From Alloascoidea africana (lineage: Eukaryota; Ascomycota; Alloascoideomycetes; Alloascoideales; Alloascoideaceae), in contig JAKTTT010000001.1 of NCBI GenBank assembly GCA_030581615.1, positions 1,054,001 through 1,118,000 of the forward strand: DNA of 64,000 bases. Direction: 5' to 3'. Below, piece after piece: positions 20,279-28,782 of this stretch (positions within the stretch are counted from its first letter, which is position 1; each line of letters opens with the position of its first letter). A program made the position numbers and the translations under genes. The notes below the pieces were generated by a model. That model did not search any database, was not told the DNA's origin, and saw only the letters and a list, made by a program, of their open reading frames with translations.

Positions 20279-22774
20279 TTAAAGATATAAGGAAGATCTC
20301 GGTGGAGTTGGTGGTCTTTAGGGGAAAATAAAATCGCTTTGTACTTCTAATACAATTAGACTGTATAATGAAAATGGAGATAGCAAAAGCCAAGGCGCAA
20401 GCGCTCTAGGCAAAATAGCAAAAGCAGAAAACCACGGTAGTATTTCGTAGCGTTTGTGAGATTAGGATCAACAAACACACTCCTAGTTGGAGAACAGTCA
20501 GCACCTGGATTTGAAGTTTACAGAAAAGCTGGGGTTATTCCAAAAGAATCTGAGAAGTTGAACTGTGTAAGCCGGGTAAGTTTTTGTGAAAGTAGAAGAA
20601 GTTTAAATCACAGCCTGAACCTGATTCATCAACGGCAGATAATACTCATTCATTTTATGTAGTCACAAGTACATTTCATATTAACCGATTCATAATGTGT
20701 TGTAGATAGTGGATAAAGCCGGATAATTTTTGAAATGCGTCCCAACTAAAAACTCGATGAACGCTCTGTGACAGAGTTTGTCAAGCATTTCTCCTTTTGA
20801 AATGGAATGGTTTGTCTATTTAAAGCTAAAATAGTTGGGTTGTTAAGGGTTTAACTGATTTTTACGAAATGTATACTTTTTTGTACGAGTTTTGGTATTA
20901 ATCTACAAATCGGGCAACTCTCTCTAAGATTCCAATTTAAAGACCCAATACTTAATCATTGATTGAAACTTTTGTTTACTCATCAGAAAAGGAAACGACA
21001 TTTAAAGAACTAAAAAGTGGTTTTTTAGTTTTCAATATCATATGATTCCATCATAACGAATATAGAATAGTTCTCTGTATTCCACGTTATACAAACATGA
21101 CAACGATGCGATATTGCTTACACCAAAGACTGTCAAAATTGTAGCTAATGACTGCTACTTACATTCACAGCATGCCTTGTTTAGTAATTCCTAGCATTGT
21201 GTGCTTACTGTAACGTCGTTCACCAAGGAAAGAGCGACTCACATCAATTCCGCCCAATCTCTTCCTTCAATTTTGTATAATTAGGGCCATATAGCTGATA
21301 TTCTCATCTAGTAATGGTCAAACATAACTTCATATTCAGGTTTATTAGCACCTCTATTTGCAAATTGTTTTTTTCAGACAATCTGGTGTTGAAGATATGA
21401 TCGCATTAGGAAGCTCTGCTTGAGACAACTCACACAACAGGAATTTTCATGCGCTCTGGGGCTATCATGACTATTGAAAATGGATGGACTGGTAATGATC
21501 CTAGTCTGGAAGAGATTCGGTATTTCAAAAACACACCATTTACCGAGCAAAGGATATTTACGGAAGGTTAGTGTTTGCTTGCCACGAATTCCGAATTGTG
21601 AGTATCTGTGACACTACAAACGCTCCACTATCTCGATCTGACACAAAGCCAGTATTCAACACCAATTCATGCTGCAGTTTACCAGAGTGCTAGAGGGCTT
21701 GAGTATTTTAAACATGAGGATCGCTTCTGCATGATAAAATCAGTTTCTTTGAGGTCAAATACGACACTTAACAAAGTCTGTAGGGCCAGGACTCAGAAAC
21801 TACAGATAAGGCAGGGAGGAGATCTTACTGGTAGCTTTTGCTCCGGATCTACTGGTCCAAATTGGCGTCGATGAGCAGGTATCTCGGAAATGCGGCAATC
21901 AAATGGTGTATCGGGACGAGCTACATCGGCTATGGGCGATGTAGTGCTCGTAGAAAGCCAGATCATAATGTGCAGACCTGTACAGAAGATGTGCCAATAT
22001 CTGGTGATTCGGGTGACACCAATATTGAATTGGTTCTGTCTTAAGTATGTGTTGGCTAACGAAGGGCTGATAAGGGTAATTCTTTCGTTGGTAGACTACA
22101 CTATTCACAATCTCAGTAGCTTTTTTATCCACCTTGAAGATATCAGATTCTTCCCTGTGCTTTATGGTTTCCCATCGTATTTGATTCCAAGTACGTTCAA
22201 TTAGTTTTCGAACAAAAAATCATCATTGAGATCAATATCTTTTTTCTGAATGTTTGAACACTTGAAGAGTAGTCAAGACCACGTCGATGGTAGATATTAA
22301 CGAAAGGAGGGATGATCTACTTAAGCTATGGCCATATTCATTACTTATTTTAATGCTGAGTAAAAGGGCTCGAGAAGATGGGTAAGATATTACAGCGCTT
22401 ATTCTGAAGTACTGGCGACAGTTTTACATCAAATTCATCATCAAAATACTTGGATCGGGATCCGGGAATTTTTACAATTTTTCTGCAAGGCTCAACCAAG
22501 CCCCTTTATGGCTGAATTTTAGACTTTAGAGCACTTTACAACAATTTGATTACTTTCAGTAGATATCTGAAATGTTTCCTAGTAGAGCAAGACAGAATGA
22601 CTGAGCAATTGTGGCGAGAGTGTTCTATGAGAAGGCAAGGAGGGAACAGAGTAAACAGTTAAGCCTTATTCACGAAACATTATTACTAGAAACGGTAACC
22701 AAACTTTCTCCTTGAAGCTAAACTAACCTACCAGCCACACCAAACCAATTCTATGAGCAATAGCACGATTTTCG
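20279..22774. other. Gene-poor stretch upstream of the first transporter
   Basis: About 2.5 kb without a recognisable gene. Between about 21451 and 22204 there are several medium-length plus frames (21608-21874, 21838-22044, 21890-22204) that overlap or abut in different phases, which may be a decayed gene. None matches a family I know. The first part (20279-20340) is the DOA10 promoter. No RNA gene, terminal repeat or tandem repeat was recognised. Confidence 0.4.
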
Positions 22775-22786
22775 GATCTGTGGCAC
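22775..22786 (+). promoter_or_regulatory. CTGTGGC-core motif shared by both transporter promoters (copy 1)
   Basis: GATCTGTGGCAC lies 444 bp before the transporter ATG at 23231. The same 12 bases occur 376 bp before the ATG of the paralogue (28395-28406). The core CTGTGGC resembles the Met31/Met32 site (AAACTGTGGC) that drives sulfur-assimilation genes in S. cerevisiae. Conservation in otherwise diverged flanks suggests function; the factor is inferred. Confidence 0.45.
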
Positions 22787-22904
22787 CGAGTATGAAGGGT
22801 ATAGTTGCTTGACAAAATTCTTATGCAACTGAACAATAATCTAATCATTTTTAAAGAAATCTTGGTTGCAGAAGTGTTCAGGCATCTCGCATGTATACTG
22901 AAAC

Positions 22905-22965
22905 TGTTGCCAATCACGTCAGTGTGGGCGGCGATGATGTCTTCGCAGACAATACACCCATCGGG
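22905..22965. repeat. Diverged upstream block shared by the two transporter genes
   Basis: The segment containing GGCGATGATGTCTTCGCAGA (22930-22949) aligns with GACGATGATGTTTTCTCAGA near 28520-28540 upstream of the paralogue. Both lie after the shared CTGTGGC motif and before the transporter, so the flanks are collinear. In the plus direction both read Gly/Asp-Asp-Asp-Val-Phe-Ala/Ser-Asp. It is either a remnant of duplicated coding sequence or conserved control DNA. Confidence 0.4.
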
Positions 22966-23230
22966 ATCACCTTCCGCCACAATAGACGAACCAATAAACC
23001 CAAGATTTTAAGATTAGGAATGAAGCCTTGGTTATTAACCAAGACACTAATCTTCAAGCTGCCTGCCAAGATATGCCTTTAGCGCTACAAGAAATTCTAG
23101 TACTCAATTATTTTATGCTGAAGTCCAAAAACGAAAATTGGTCTTGATTCCTTTTAGCGCTACTTTTGGTAAATATGAAGCATATATTAAGCCATAATGG
23201 CTCTTTGCAATATAGCACTGAAAGGTAGCG

Positions 23231-25015
23231 ATGGCCATTTTCACTAGAAACAAGAAGAGTTTGTCTGATGAGAACTTGGAACCTGAACAAGGCTCCTCAT
23301 CAAGTGCTAAAAAACAGTTCACTACTGTCACAGAAAGTCGAGGATCGGACTATTCTGGTAGTGCAAATGACCTGGCCCTGGCAGCGGTGAAACGAGACGC
23401 CGAGCTTATCACAAAACAAGGTAATATTGTGACTGGGGAGGGAGAAATCGTATTTGTTACTGGAAACCACGGCAAAGAAAGTAACATCTTCAAAGACCCT
23501 GAAGTCGCAGAGTACTATCGCAAGGTCTATGAAGACTCAAAGTATGAATGCCGGTTCGAGTTTGATCCGGAAGCGGAGTGGACCGAGGAAGAGGAAAAGA
23601 AGCTTGTGCGCAAGTTAGATTGGAAAGTCACACTATGGGCCTGTATAATGTTCTTTGCGCTGCAAGTAGACCGTGGGAACTTGGCTCAAGCGGTCTCGGA
23701 TAATCTACTGGATGATTTGAATTTGACTACCAATGACTACAACCATGGCAATACCGTTTTCCGCTGTGCGTTTCTTTCTACAGAACTTCCATTGCAACTT
23801 ATCTCGAAGAAAATTGGACCCGATCGATGGTTACCAACACAGATGATAATGTGGTCAATTGTATCTGCTTCTCAAGCCGCCATGACAAACAGAGCCGGAT
23901 TTTATGTCACTCGTGCTCTGATCGGTGGACTTGAAGGCTCTTTCATTGCAGAGATTGTTCTGTGGCTTTCGTACTTTTACAAGTCACACGAATTGCCAAT
24001 CCGACTTTCATATTTCTGGACTTCGCTTTCCATAACTCAGATTCTCACTTCCCTTCTGGCCTTTGGAATCTTGAGAATGAGAGGAGTGTCCGGGATGGCA
24101 GGATGGAGATGGCTGTTTCTACTCGAAGGAATAGTGACGGGAATTATTGGCTTTGCTTCGTATTTCCGAATGCCTGCTTCGGTGGTGCAGACCAAAACTT
24201 GGTTCAACAAATCTGGATGGTTCACAGATCGAGAAGTCAAGATAGCGGTTAACAGAGTGCTACGTGATGACCCATTCAAGGGCGAGATGAACAATCGACA
24301 ACCCCTGGGATGGCAAACTTTGTGGGATTCTCTGAAAGATTATGATCTATGGCCATTGTATGCCATTGGGCTCATCGCATACATCCCCAATACTCCCATC
24401 AGCTCCTATTACATGACACTGACTTTACGACAACTGGGATTCAGTACATTTAATACAAACTTGTTGACGATTCCTGGAAATGTTCTACATATAATTATAC
24501 TCCTGTTAATGACTCCCTTTTCTGAGTATATAAACGAAAGAGCTCTGTTTTGTCTAATTCAGCCATTTTGGATGATGCCACTGTTGGCCGTGCTGAGATG
24601 GTGGACTGGTGCGATGGTCGATGTTTGGCAAACATATGCGGTGCTGGTACTATTGGTTGGTGCACCATATATTCATGCCATTCTTGTGGGGTGGTGTTCA
24701 AGAATTTCGAATACAGTGAGAACCAGAACGGTCTCGGCTTCTCTTTACAATATGTTCGTTCAAGCAGGGTCTATTATTGCAGCAAATATTTATAAAGAGG
24801 ACGACAAGCCTCTTTACCACAGAGGTAATGAACAGTTATTTGCAATCACTTTTGTAGTTATGGTGGTTTTAGTGTTCACCAAGATATACTATGTCAAGAG
24901 GAACCAATGGAAAGAAAACAAATGGAATTCGATGACAAAAGAAGAAAAGTACCAGTATCTCACCCATACAACTGATAAAGGCAACAAGAGGTTGGATTTT
25001 AGATTTACCCATTAA
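23231..25015 (+). CDS. Soa1-type anion/sulfonate MFS transporter, copy 1
   Basis: 594-residue member of the fungal anion:cation symporter family of MFS (Dal5/Soa1/Seo1/Tna1). About 140 hydrophilic N-terminal residues end with EAEWTEEEEKKLVRKLDWKV, the family signature just before helix 1. DRGNLAQAVSDNLLDDLNLT follows helix 1, as in YIL166C/Soa1. About 12 hydrophobic segments follow, with the TRALIGGLEGSF and WRWLFLLEGIVTG motifs. Soa1 carries sulfonates, sulfate, sulfite and thiosulfate across the plasma membrane in S. cerevisiae. The sequence looks nearer to Soa1 than to Dal5, but the substrate is inferred. It aligns without gaps to the paralogue at 28783-30567, and long blocks are nearly identical at DNA level. 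A MULE relic sits downstream. Confidence 0.85.
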   Translation: MAIFTRNKKSLSDENLEPEQGSSSSAKKQFTTVTESRGSDYSGSANDLALAAVKRDAELITKQGNIVTGEGEIVFVTGNHGKESNIFKDPEVAEYYRKVYEDSKYECRFEFDPEAEWTEEEEKKLVRKLDWKVTLWACIMFFALQVDRGNLAQAVSDNLLDDLNLTTNDYNHGNTVFRCAFLSTELPLQLISKKIGPDRWLPTQMIMWSIVSASQAAMTNRAGFYVTRALIGGLEGSFIAEIVLWLSYFYKSHELPIRLSYFWTSLSITQILTSLLAFGILRMRGVSGMAGWRWLFLLEGIVTGIIGFASYFRMPASVVQTKTWFNKSGWFTDREVKIAVNRVLRDDPFKGEMNNRQPLGWQTLWDSLKDYDLWPLYAIGLIAYIPNTPISSYYMTLTLRQLGFSTFNTNLLTIPGNVLHIIILLLMTPFSEYINERALFCLIQPFWMMPLLAVLRWWTGAMVDVWQTYAVLVLLVGAPYIHAILVGWCSRISNTVRTRTVSASLYNMFVQAGSIIAANIYKEDDKPLYHRGNEQLFAITFVVMVVLVFTKIYYVKRNQWKENKWNSMTKEEKYQYLTHTTDKGNKRLDFRFTH

Positions 25016-25838
25016 TAGACTGATATAGATTGTTTCTCCTCAAGAGTTTTCCTTATTTTGCCGCTTCTTAATAACAATTGTTTTTTCTACCGTTGTAGAT
25101 CTAACTCGGAGTATAGACTGATCATATCTTAAACGCTGAAGTTTGTTCTATGAATGATCCGCTTGTAAGTCCCAAGCAAATACAAGCCTTGGTCTACATT
25201 CAAATCCCAATGGTTGTCTATTACTGGCTATCACAGTTCCATACAGTGTCGAATTCAAAACCCTGAACGTTAGAAAGCCACTGCTGTTTTGATATTGAGT
25301 AAAGCCTATTTTTCGTTTCAAAACTCACCCTTTTTCATCATAAGGGCACTCAACTTTTCAACCAGCAAAAGTGAAGGAGCTTAACAAATACAATGGTGGC
25401 AGCTGTTCAAAAACGGAAAACAAACTTGCAGTATCATACTGCATGGCGCATTTTCCTTTCGGCCAATTACAATATCTTAACATTAAGTCAAGCTCTCATT
25501 CATTATTGCACGTTATTGTTTCTTTTGATATTTTGTTGATAATATGGTACTAAGACTACCAATATTTTCATTTCATTATTTTTCAACAGGATGGTCCTCA
25601 GTATATTAATGATAAGATTTTTACTTTTGTGGAGTCTGTTAAGTGGATCAAGTCCCTTGATCATCATGCATTCCTTGCACAATCCTTGCATTCTTGCACA
25701 GCTTCCAATGCATCTCCAAAAAAGACAGATATCAATATCCTGGAGTTAATGACTACAATTTCTAGTCCTGTATTGTGGATTAACAGAAGCGGCTAGAACT
25801 ACTTTTGTCTCTACCCATCTACAATTGTTAAACCATTG
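25016..25838. other. Intergenic region between transporter copy 1 and the MULE relic
   Basis: About 820 bp, AT-rich. Short frames such as 25371-25553 (plus) and 25503-25691 (minus) have no domain or strong start context. It includes the 3' end region of transporter copy 1. Nothing else was recognised. Confidence 0.4.
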
Positions 25839-25847
25839 GCCAGCGGT
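25839..25847. repeat. Left 9-bp target-site duplication of the MULE
   Basis: GCCAGCGGT directly precedes the left terminal repeat. The identical 9 bases follow the right terminal repeat at 27621-27629. Nine-base duplications are the hallmark of Mutator-superfamily insertion. Confidence 0.9.
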
Positions 25848-25965
25848 GGCTCCCAATACACGCACGGGTACCCGTGCGCCCAAGAGTCACGTTTCGGGTT
25901 ACATAATCAGAATCTTACATAATCGAAAATCAGCACCCGGGCACCTGGACTGGGAAGCCCCGGTA
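25848..25965 (+). repeat. Left terminal inverted repeat of the MULE
   Basis: It begins GGCTCCCAATA and carries the 18-bp perfect palindrome CGCACGGGTACCCGTGCG at 25861-25878 or within one or two bases of that. It matches the reverse complement of 27501-27620 with a few substitutions and small indels. Confidence 0.9.
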
Positions 25966-26780
25966 TTGTTCCTCAAACATCCATACTCCACAGTAAATTC
26001 GCTCTTCAAAACAACTAAGCTATCTCAGATAATACAGTAGTGACCCACTGTATATGTACTAAATCCCACGGAATTCTAATTACATATAAAGGACTAAGGC
26101 AAATCAGAATATCTTAGAGGGCATGCCCTTGATGTTCTTGTATGACCAACTTTGTGGCATTTAGTACAGCAAGGGGCTCGACGAGGACCAGCAAATTGGG
26201 CTTCCACAACTTCAAACAGGCTAGGTTCCCGTCTAGTGCTCGACTGCGGAAGAGAGCTTCGAGCTTTGTATTTGTCAATTCGCTGACGAGGCTCAAGGAG
26301 CAGCTGTGGTACGCCATCACGTATCCCCGTGCGCCCAAGGGTCACGTTTCAGGTTACATAATCAGAATCTTACATAATCGAAAATCAGCACCCGGGCACC
26401 TGGAAGAGGGAAGCCCCGGTATTGTTCCTCAAACATCCACACTCCACAGTAAATTCGCTCTTCAAAACATCTAAACTATCTCAGATAATACAGTAGTGAC
26501 TCACTGTATATGTACTACATCCCAGGATATTCTAATTGCATATAAAGGACTAAGGTAACTCGGAATATTTTAGAGGGCATGCCCTTGAGGTTCTTGTATG
26601 ACCAATTTTGTGGCATTTAGTACAGCAAGGGGCTCGACGAGGCCCGGCAAATTGGGCTTCCACAACTTCAAACAGGCTAGGTTCCCGTCTAGTGCTCGAC
26701 TGCGGAAGAGAGCTTCGAGCTTTGTATTTGTCAATTCGCTGACGAGGCTCAAGGAGCAGCTGTGGTACGCCATCACGTAT
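25871..26780. repeat. Tandem duplication (about 455 bp) inside the MULE
   Basis: Unit 1 is about 25871-26325 and unit 2 about 26326-26780. Each contains the inner part of the left TIR plus the end of the transposase frame. The units differ by scattered substitutions and one 1-bp length difference. Where they differ in the TIR (GGAAGAGGG in unit 2), unit 2 agrees with the right TIR, so unit 2 keeps the older state. The duplication therefore followed insertion or accompanied decay of this copy. Confidence 0.85.
26094..26325 (-). pseudogene. Duplicated 3' fragment of the MULE transposase gene
   Basis: This repeats the last roughly 75 codons of the transposase remnant at 26550-27419, including a zinc-knuckle-like motif (CCTKCHKVGHTRTSRACP), and stops abruptly at the tandem-duplication junction. 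It has no start of its own and is not expected to make a protein. Confidence 0.8.
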
Positions 26781-27419
26781 CCGCCGCCAATGAGAGTGAA
26801 AGTGTTCAAGAAGTAAAGGTTCACCTTCAAGAGCTGCTATTTTGTGCATACAGGGAAGACCATACACTCGAGAAAATTTGCCTGTACAAACCAAAGACGG
26901 CGGTGGTTCCCGTCTTACAAGCAACTTTCGCTGTTCATTCACCATTCTCAAGGCTTGGTGCGAAATCCAACCCCGTACAGCCCCATATAACGCCGGTGAA
27001 AGTTCTAGTGGAGTTCGAGATTGTTGTGCTACCTGTTTAGCCCTCAAATCGGATAGTTGGTTTAGAAGAGCAAGTCGAATTGCTTTCCAAGAATCGAATA
27101 AATCAAGCGTTGATCTCGTTAATTCTCGTTTTATGAGAGAATGGATACTCTCAACGCGGGATGTCGCTGTATTTCCGAAATGGCCAGACATATCAACTCA
27201 GGCTGATGCAAACTTTTCTTTGAATGGCAGCCAAGTTGTTTTTATATAGCCGATTTCTGTAGCGTGATCTTGGCCATAGGCGCTATTAAACATGCTTAGA
27301 TTCTCGTTGAACTCATTTTCTGTTGCCGAGTTAGCCAATCTGAACCAGAAATCGTAAAATTTTGCCCATTCCTATATTCTGTTTGTAAATAATGGATTTG
27401 TTCTGGTTGAGCTAGTTCG
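26550..27419 (-). pseudogene. MULE transposase, C-terminal part, degenerate
   Basis: Reading from 27419 leftward, the remnant shows the MULE outline after the DDE core: a WFRLANSATENEF segment, AYGQDHATEIGYIKTTW, HFGNTATSRVES (the family HxGNxTTSRvE motif), a SWIM-like finger (VCTG...GLPCMHKI with following His), and a C-terminal zinc knuckle CCTKCHKIGHTRTSRACP. Two in-frame stops interrupt it: a TGA at about 27193-27201 where the family usually has Trp, and a TAG at about 27370-27375. The longest uninterrupted ATG frame is 26550-27191 (213 residues). The catalytic domain is missing, so it is inactive. Related domesticated MULE genes in yeasts include K. lactis alpha3. Confidence 0.85.
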
Positions 27420-27500
27420 CATGAGTAAGCCCAAACGCTAATGTGTCTCTTGTGGTGAAGATAGATCTGTTTCCTTAGAGGTGAGGTTATTACTGTTTGG

Positions 27501-27620
27501 TACCGGGGCTTCCCTCTTCCAGGTGCCCGGGTGCTGATTTTCGATTATGTAAGAATGCGATTATGTAACCCGAAACGTGACCCTTGGGCGCACGGGTACC
27601 CGTGCGTCTATTGGGAGCCC
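27501..27620 (-). repeat. Right terminal inverted repeat of the MULE
   Basis: Reverse complement of the left TIR, ending TATTGGGAGCCC directly against the right target-site duplication. It has the same 18-bp palindrome (about 27589-27606). Its outermost base differs from the left end. Confidence 0.9.
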
Positions 27621-27629
27621 GCCAGCGGT
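27621..27629. repeat. Right 9-bp target-site duplication of the MULE
   Basis: GCCAGCGGT, identical to 25839-25847. Confidence 0.9.
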
Positions 27630-28394
27630 GTACTGCTGAGTCATCCGCAAAGAGTCAAGACTGCTTATCGTTTTATAACCCGGCCATCCCTCAGTTTTTT
27701 GACATGCAATTGATGCTTTCTCAGAAAACGTGCCAAACCTTTCTATTTCCGGTACGCATTTGTGACTTGAGAAACTTGTTATCCCATGGTTTATTGACTT
27801 TACAAACATCTTTCTCAAATGTCAAAAATATCCAATGCAGATGTATATGCAGGATCATTTTGACTATCAATTACCCAACTATGAGCGATTTTAACTTTGC
27901 TGAAAAAAAAAATGAAAAAAAAAAGCAAAAACAGTTGATGGATTAATATGCAACAGTACCAAGAAATTTAAGCGCGAAGATCTCTCTGTGCGTTAATACA
28001 TTGTTCCTCCTGGTTCCTTGAAGCTATACTGGACAAAACAATCTATTCTTGTTCTGTAAGAGCTTTCGCGATCTAAAGATCTTCCTAAGATACGAACAGA
28101 GAATCTAGGACACTCAAAAGATCTTTCTGTTCTCCCTGGCAATTCCTCACAACAGCCATTTCCTTTTTCTCTTTTATCTCAAGTGCCTGAGCTTGCTAAG
28201 ATTGTTTTGCCCGAAAACCTCTCAAAATGGGGTAAAACATAGCCCTTAGCGTTCTACCATAAAGTGCAGAAGTTCCATCTTCCCTTTCCCAAAAAGTTGT
28301 TGTTACAGTAAGCGTTATTGCCGTTTTAATCAAATTCCTTTCGTGTTTCATCCAGGTTACAACCTTTCACACTCTTGAACAAATCTGGGCTAGT
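27630..28394. other. Intergenic region right of the MULE
   Basis: About 765 bp with no recognisable gene. It contains an A-rich run near 27902-27925. Frames such as 27584-27946 start inside the TIR and have no family features. Confidence 0.4.
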
Positions 28395-28406
28395 GATCTG
28401 TGGCAC
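28395..28406 (+). promoter_or_regulatory. CTGTGGC-core motif shared by both transporter promoters (copy 2)
   Basis: GATCTGTGGCAC, identical to 22775-22786. A second CTGTGG follows at 28410-28415, so this promoter has a tandem pair. Met31/32-like sites are the obvious candidate; this is inference from motif and gene function. Confidence 0.45.
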
Positions 28407-28719
28407 GCGCTGTGGATCGTGGCGTAACTAAACCGAATTACTAGCCCTGTTCTTAGAGCCTAGTTAAGTTTGCCGTGCAGCAGCCGCGCCAATATTGTTC
28501 CTAATTACGCCAGCATGGACGACGATGATGTTTTCTCAGACACTAAACTACAATTACTATGCACCCTATCGGTCTATCGGCAGATAACAACGATTACGAA
28601 TTAAGGGATGATTATTAGCAAACGCAAAAATTAGGGAATAGATTGCTTGTGATGAGCACTACACCTGTGAAGTGCCTAATCTAAATTCATATCAGTGGTA
28701 AACGTTTTTCCCATAACAA

Positions 28720-28726
28720 TATATAA
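28720..28726 (+). promoter_or_regulatory. TATA box of transporter copy 2
   Basis: TATATAA lies 57 bp before the ATG at 28783. Stress- and nutrient-regulated yeast genes often use TATA promoters. The weaker CATATATT near 23178 has a similar place in copy 1. Confidence 0.35.
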
Positions 28727-28782
28727 CGGCACCAATTCCAATTCCAAATGCTAAAGCTTTGAGTTGAGAATTTAAGAGATAT

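Larger units (their letters stand above)
25848..27620 (-). mobile_element. Mutator-like (MULE) DNA transposon relic
   Basis: A 1,773-bp element with inverted terminal repeats of about 118-120 bp (25848-25965 and 27501-27620), a perfect 9-bp target-site duplication, and a minus-strand coding remnant of the C-terminal part of a MULE transposase. Internally a segment of about 455 bp is tandemly duplicated. The catalytic DDE core is absent: coding similarity is lost before about position 27420 reading from the right, and the right TIR follows within about 80 bp. Autonomous fungal MULEs are usually about 3 kb. The intact TSD and largely matching TIRs suggest moderate age. It lies between the two transporter paralogues and cannot mobilise itself. 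Confidence 0.9.

Noticed and set aside
20456-20662. 68-codon plus frame upstream of DOA10
   Set aside because: No domain and no conservation evidence; it lies in promoter-like AT-rich DNA.
22723-22980. 85-codon minus frame starting with a Cys-containing motif (CIVCED)
   Set aside because: No zinc-finger spacing and no conservation at the matching place before the second transporter.
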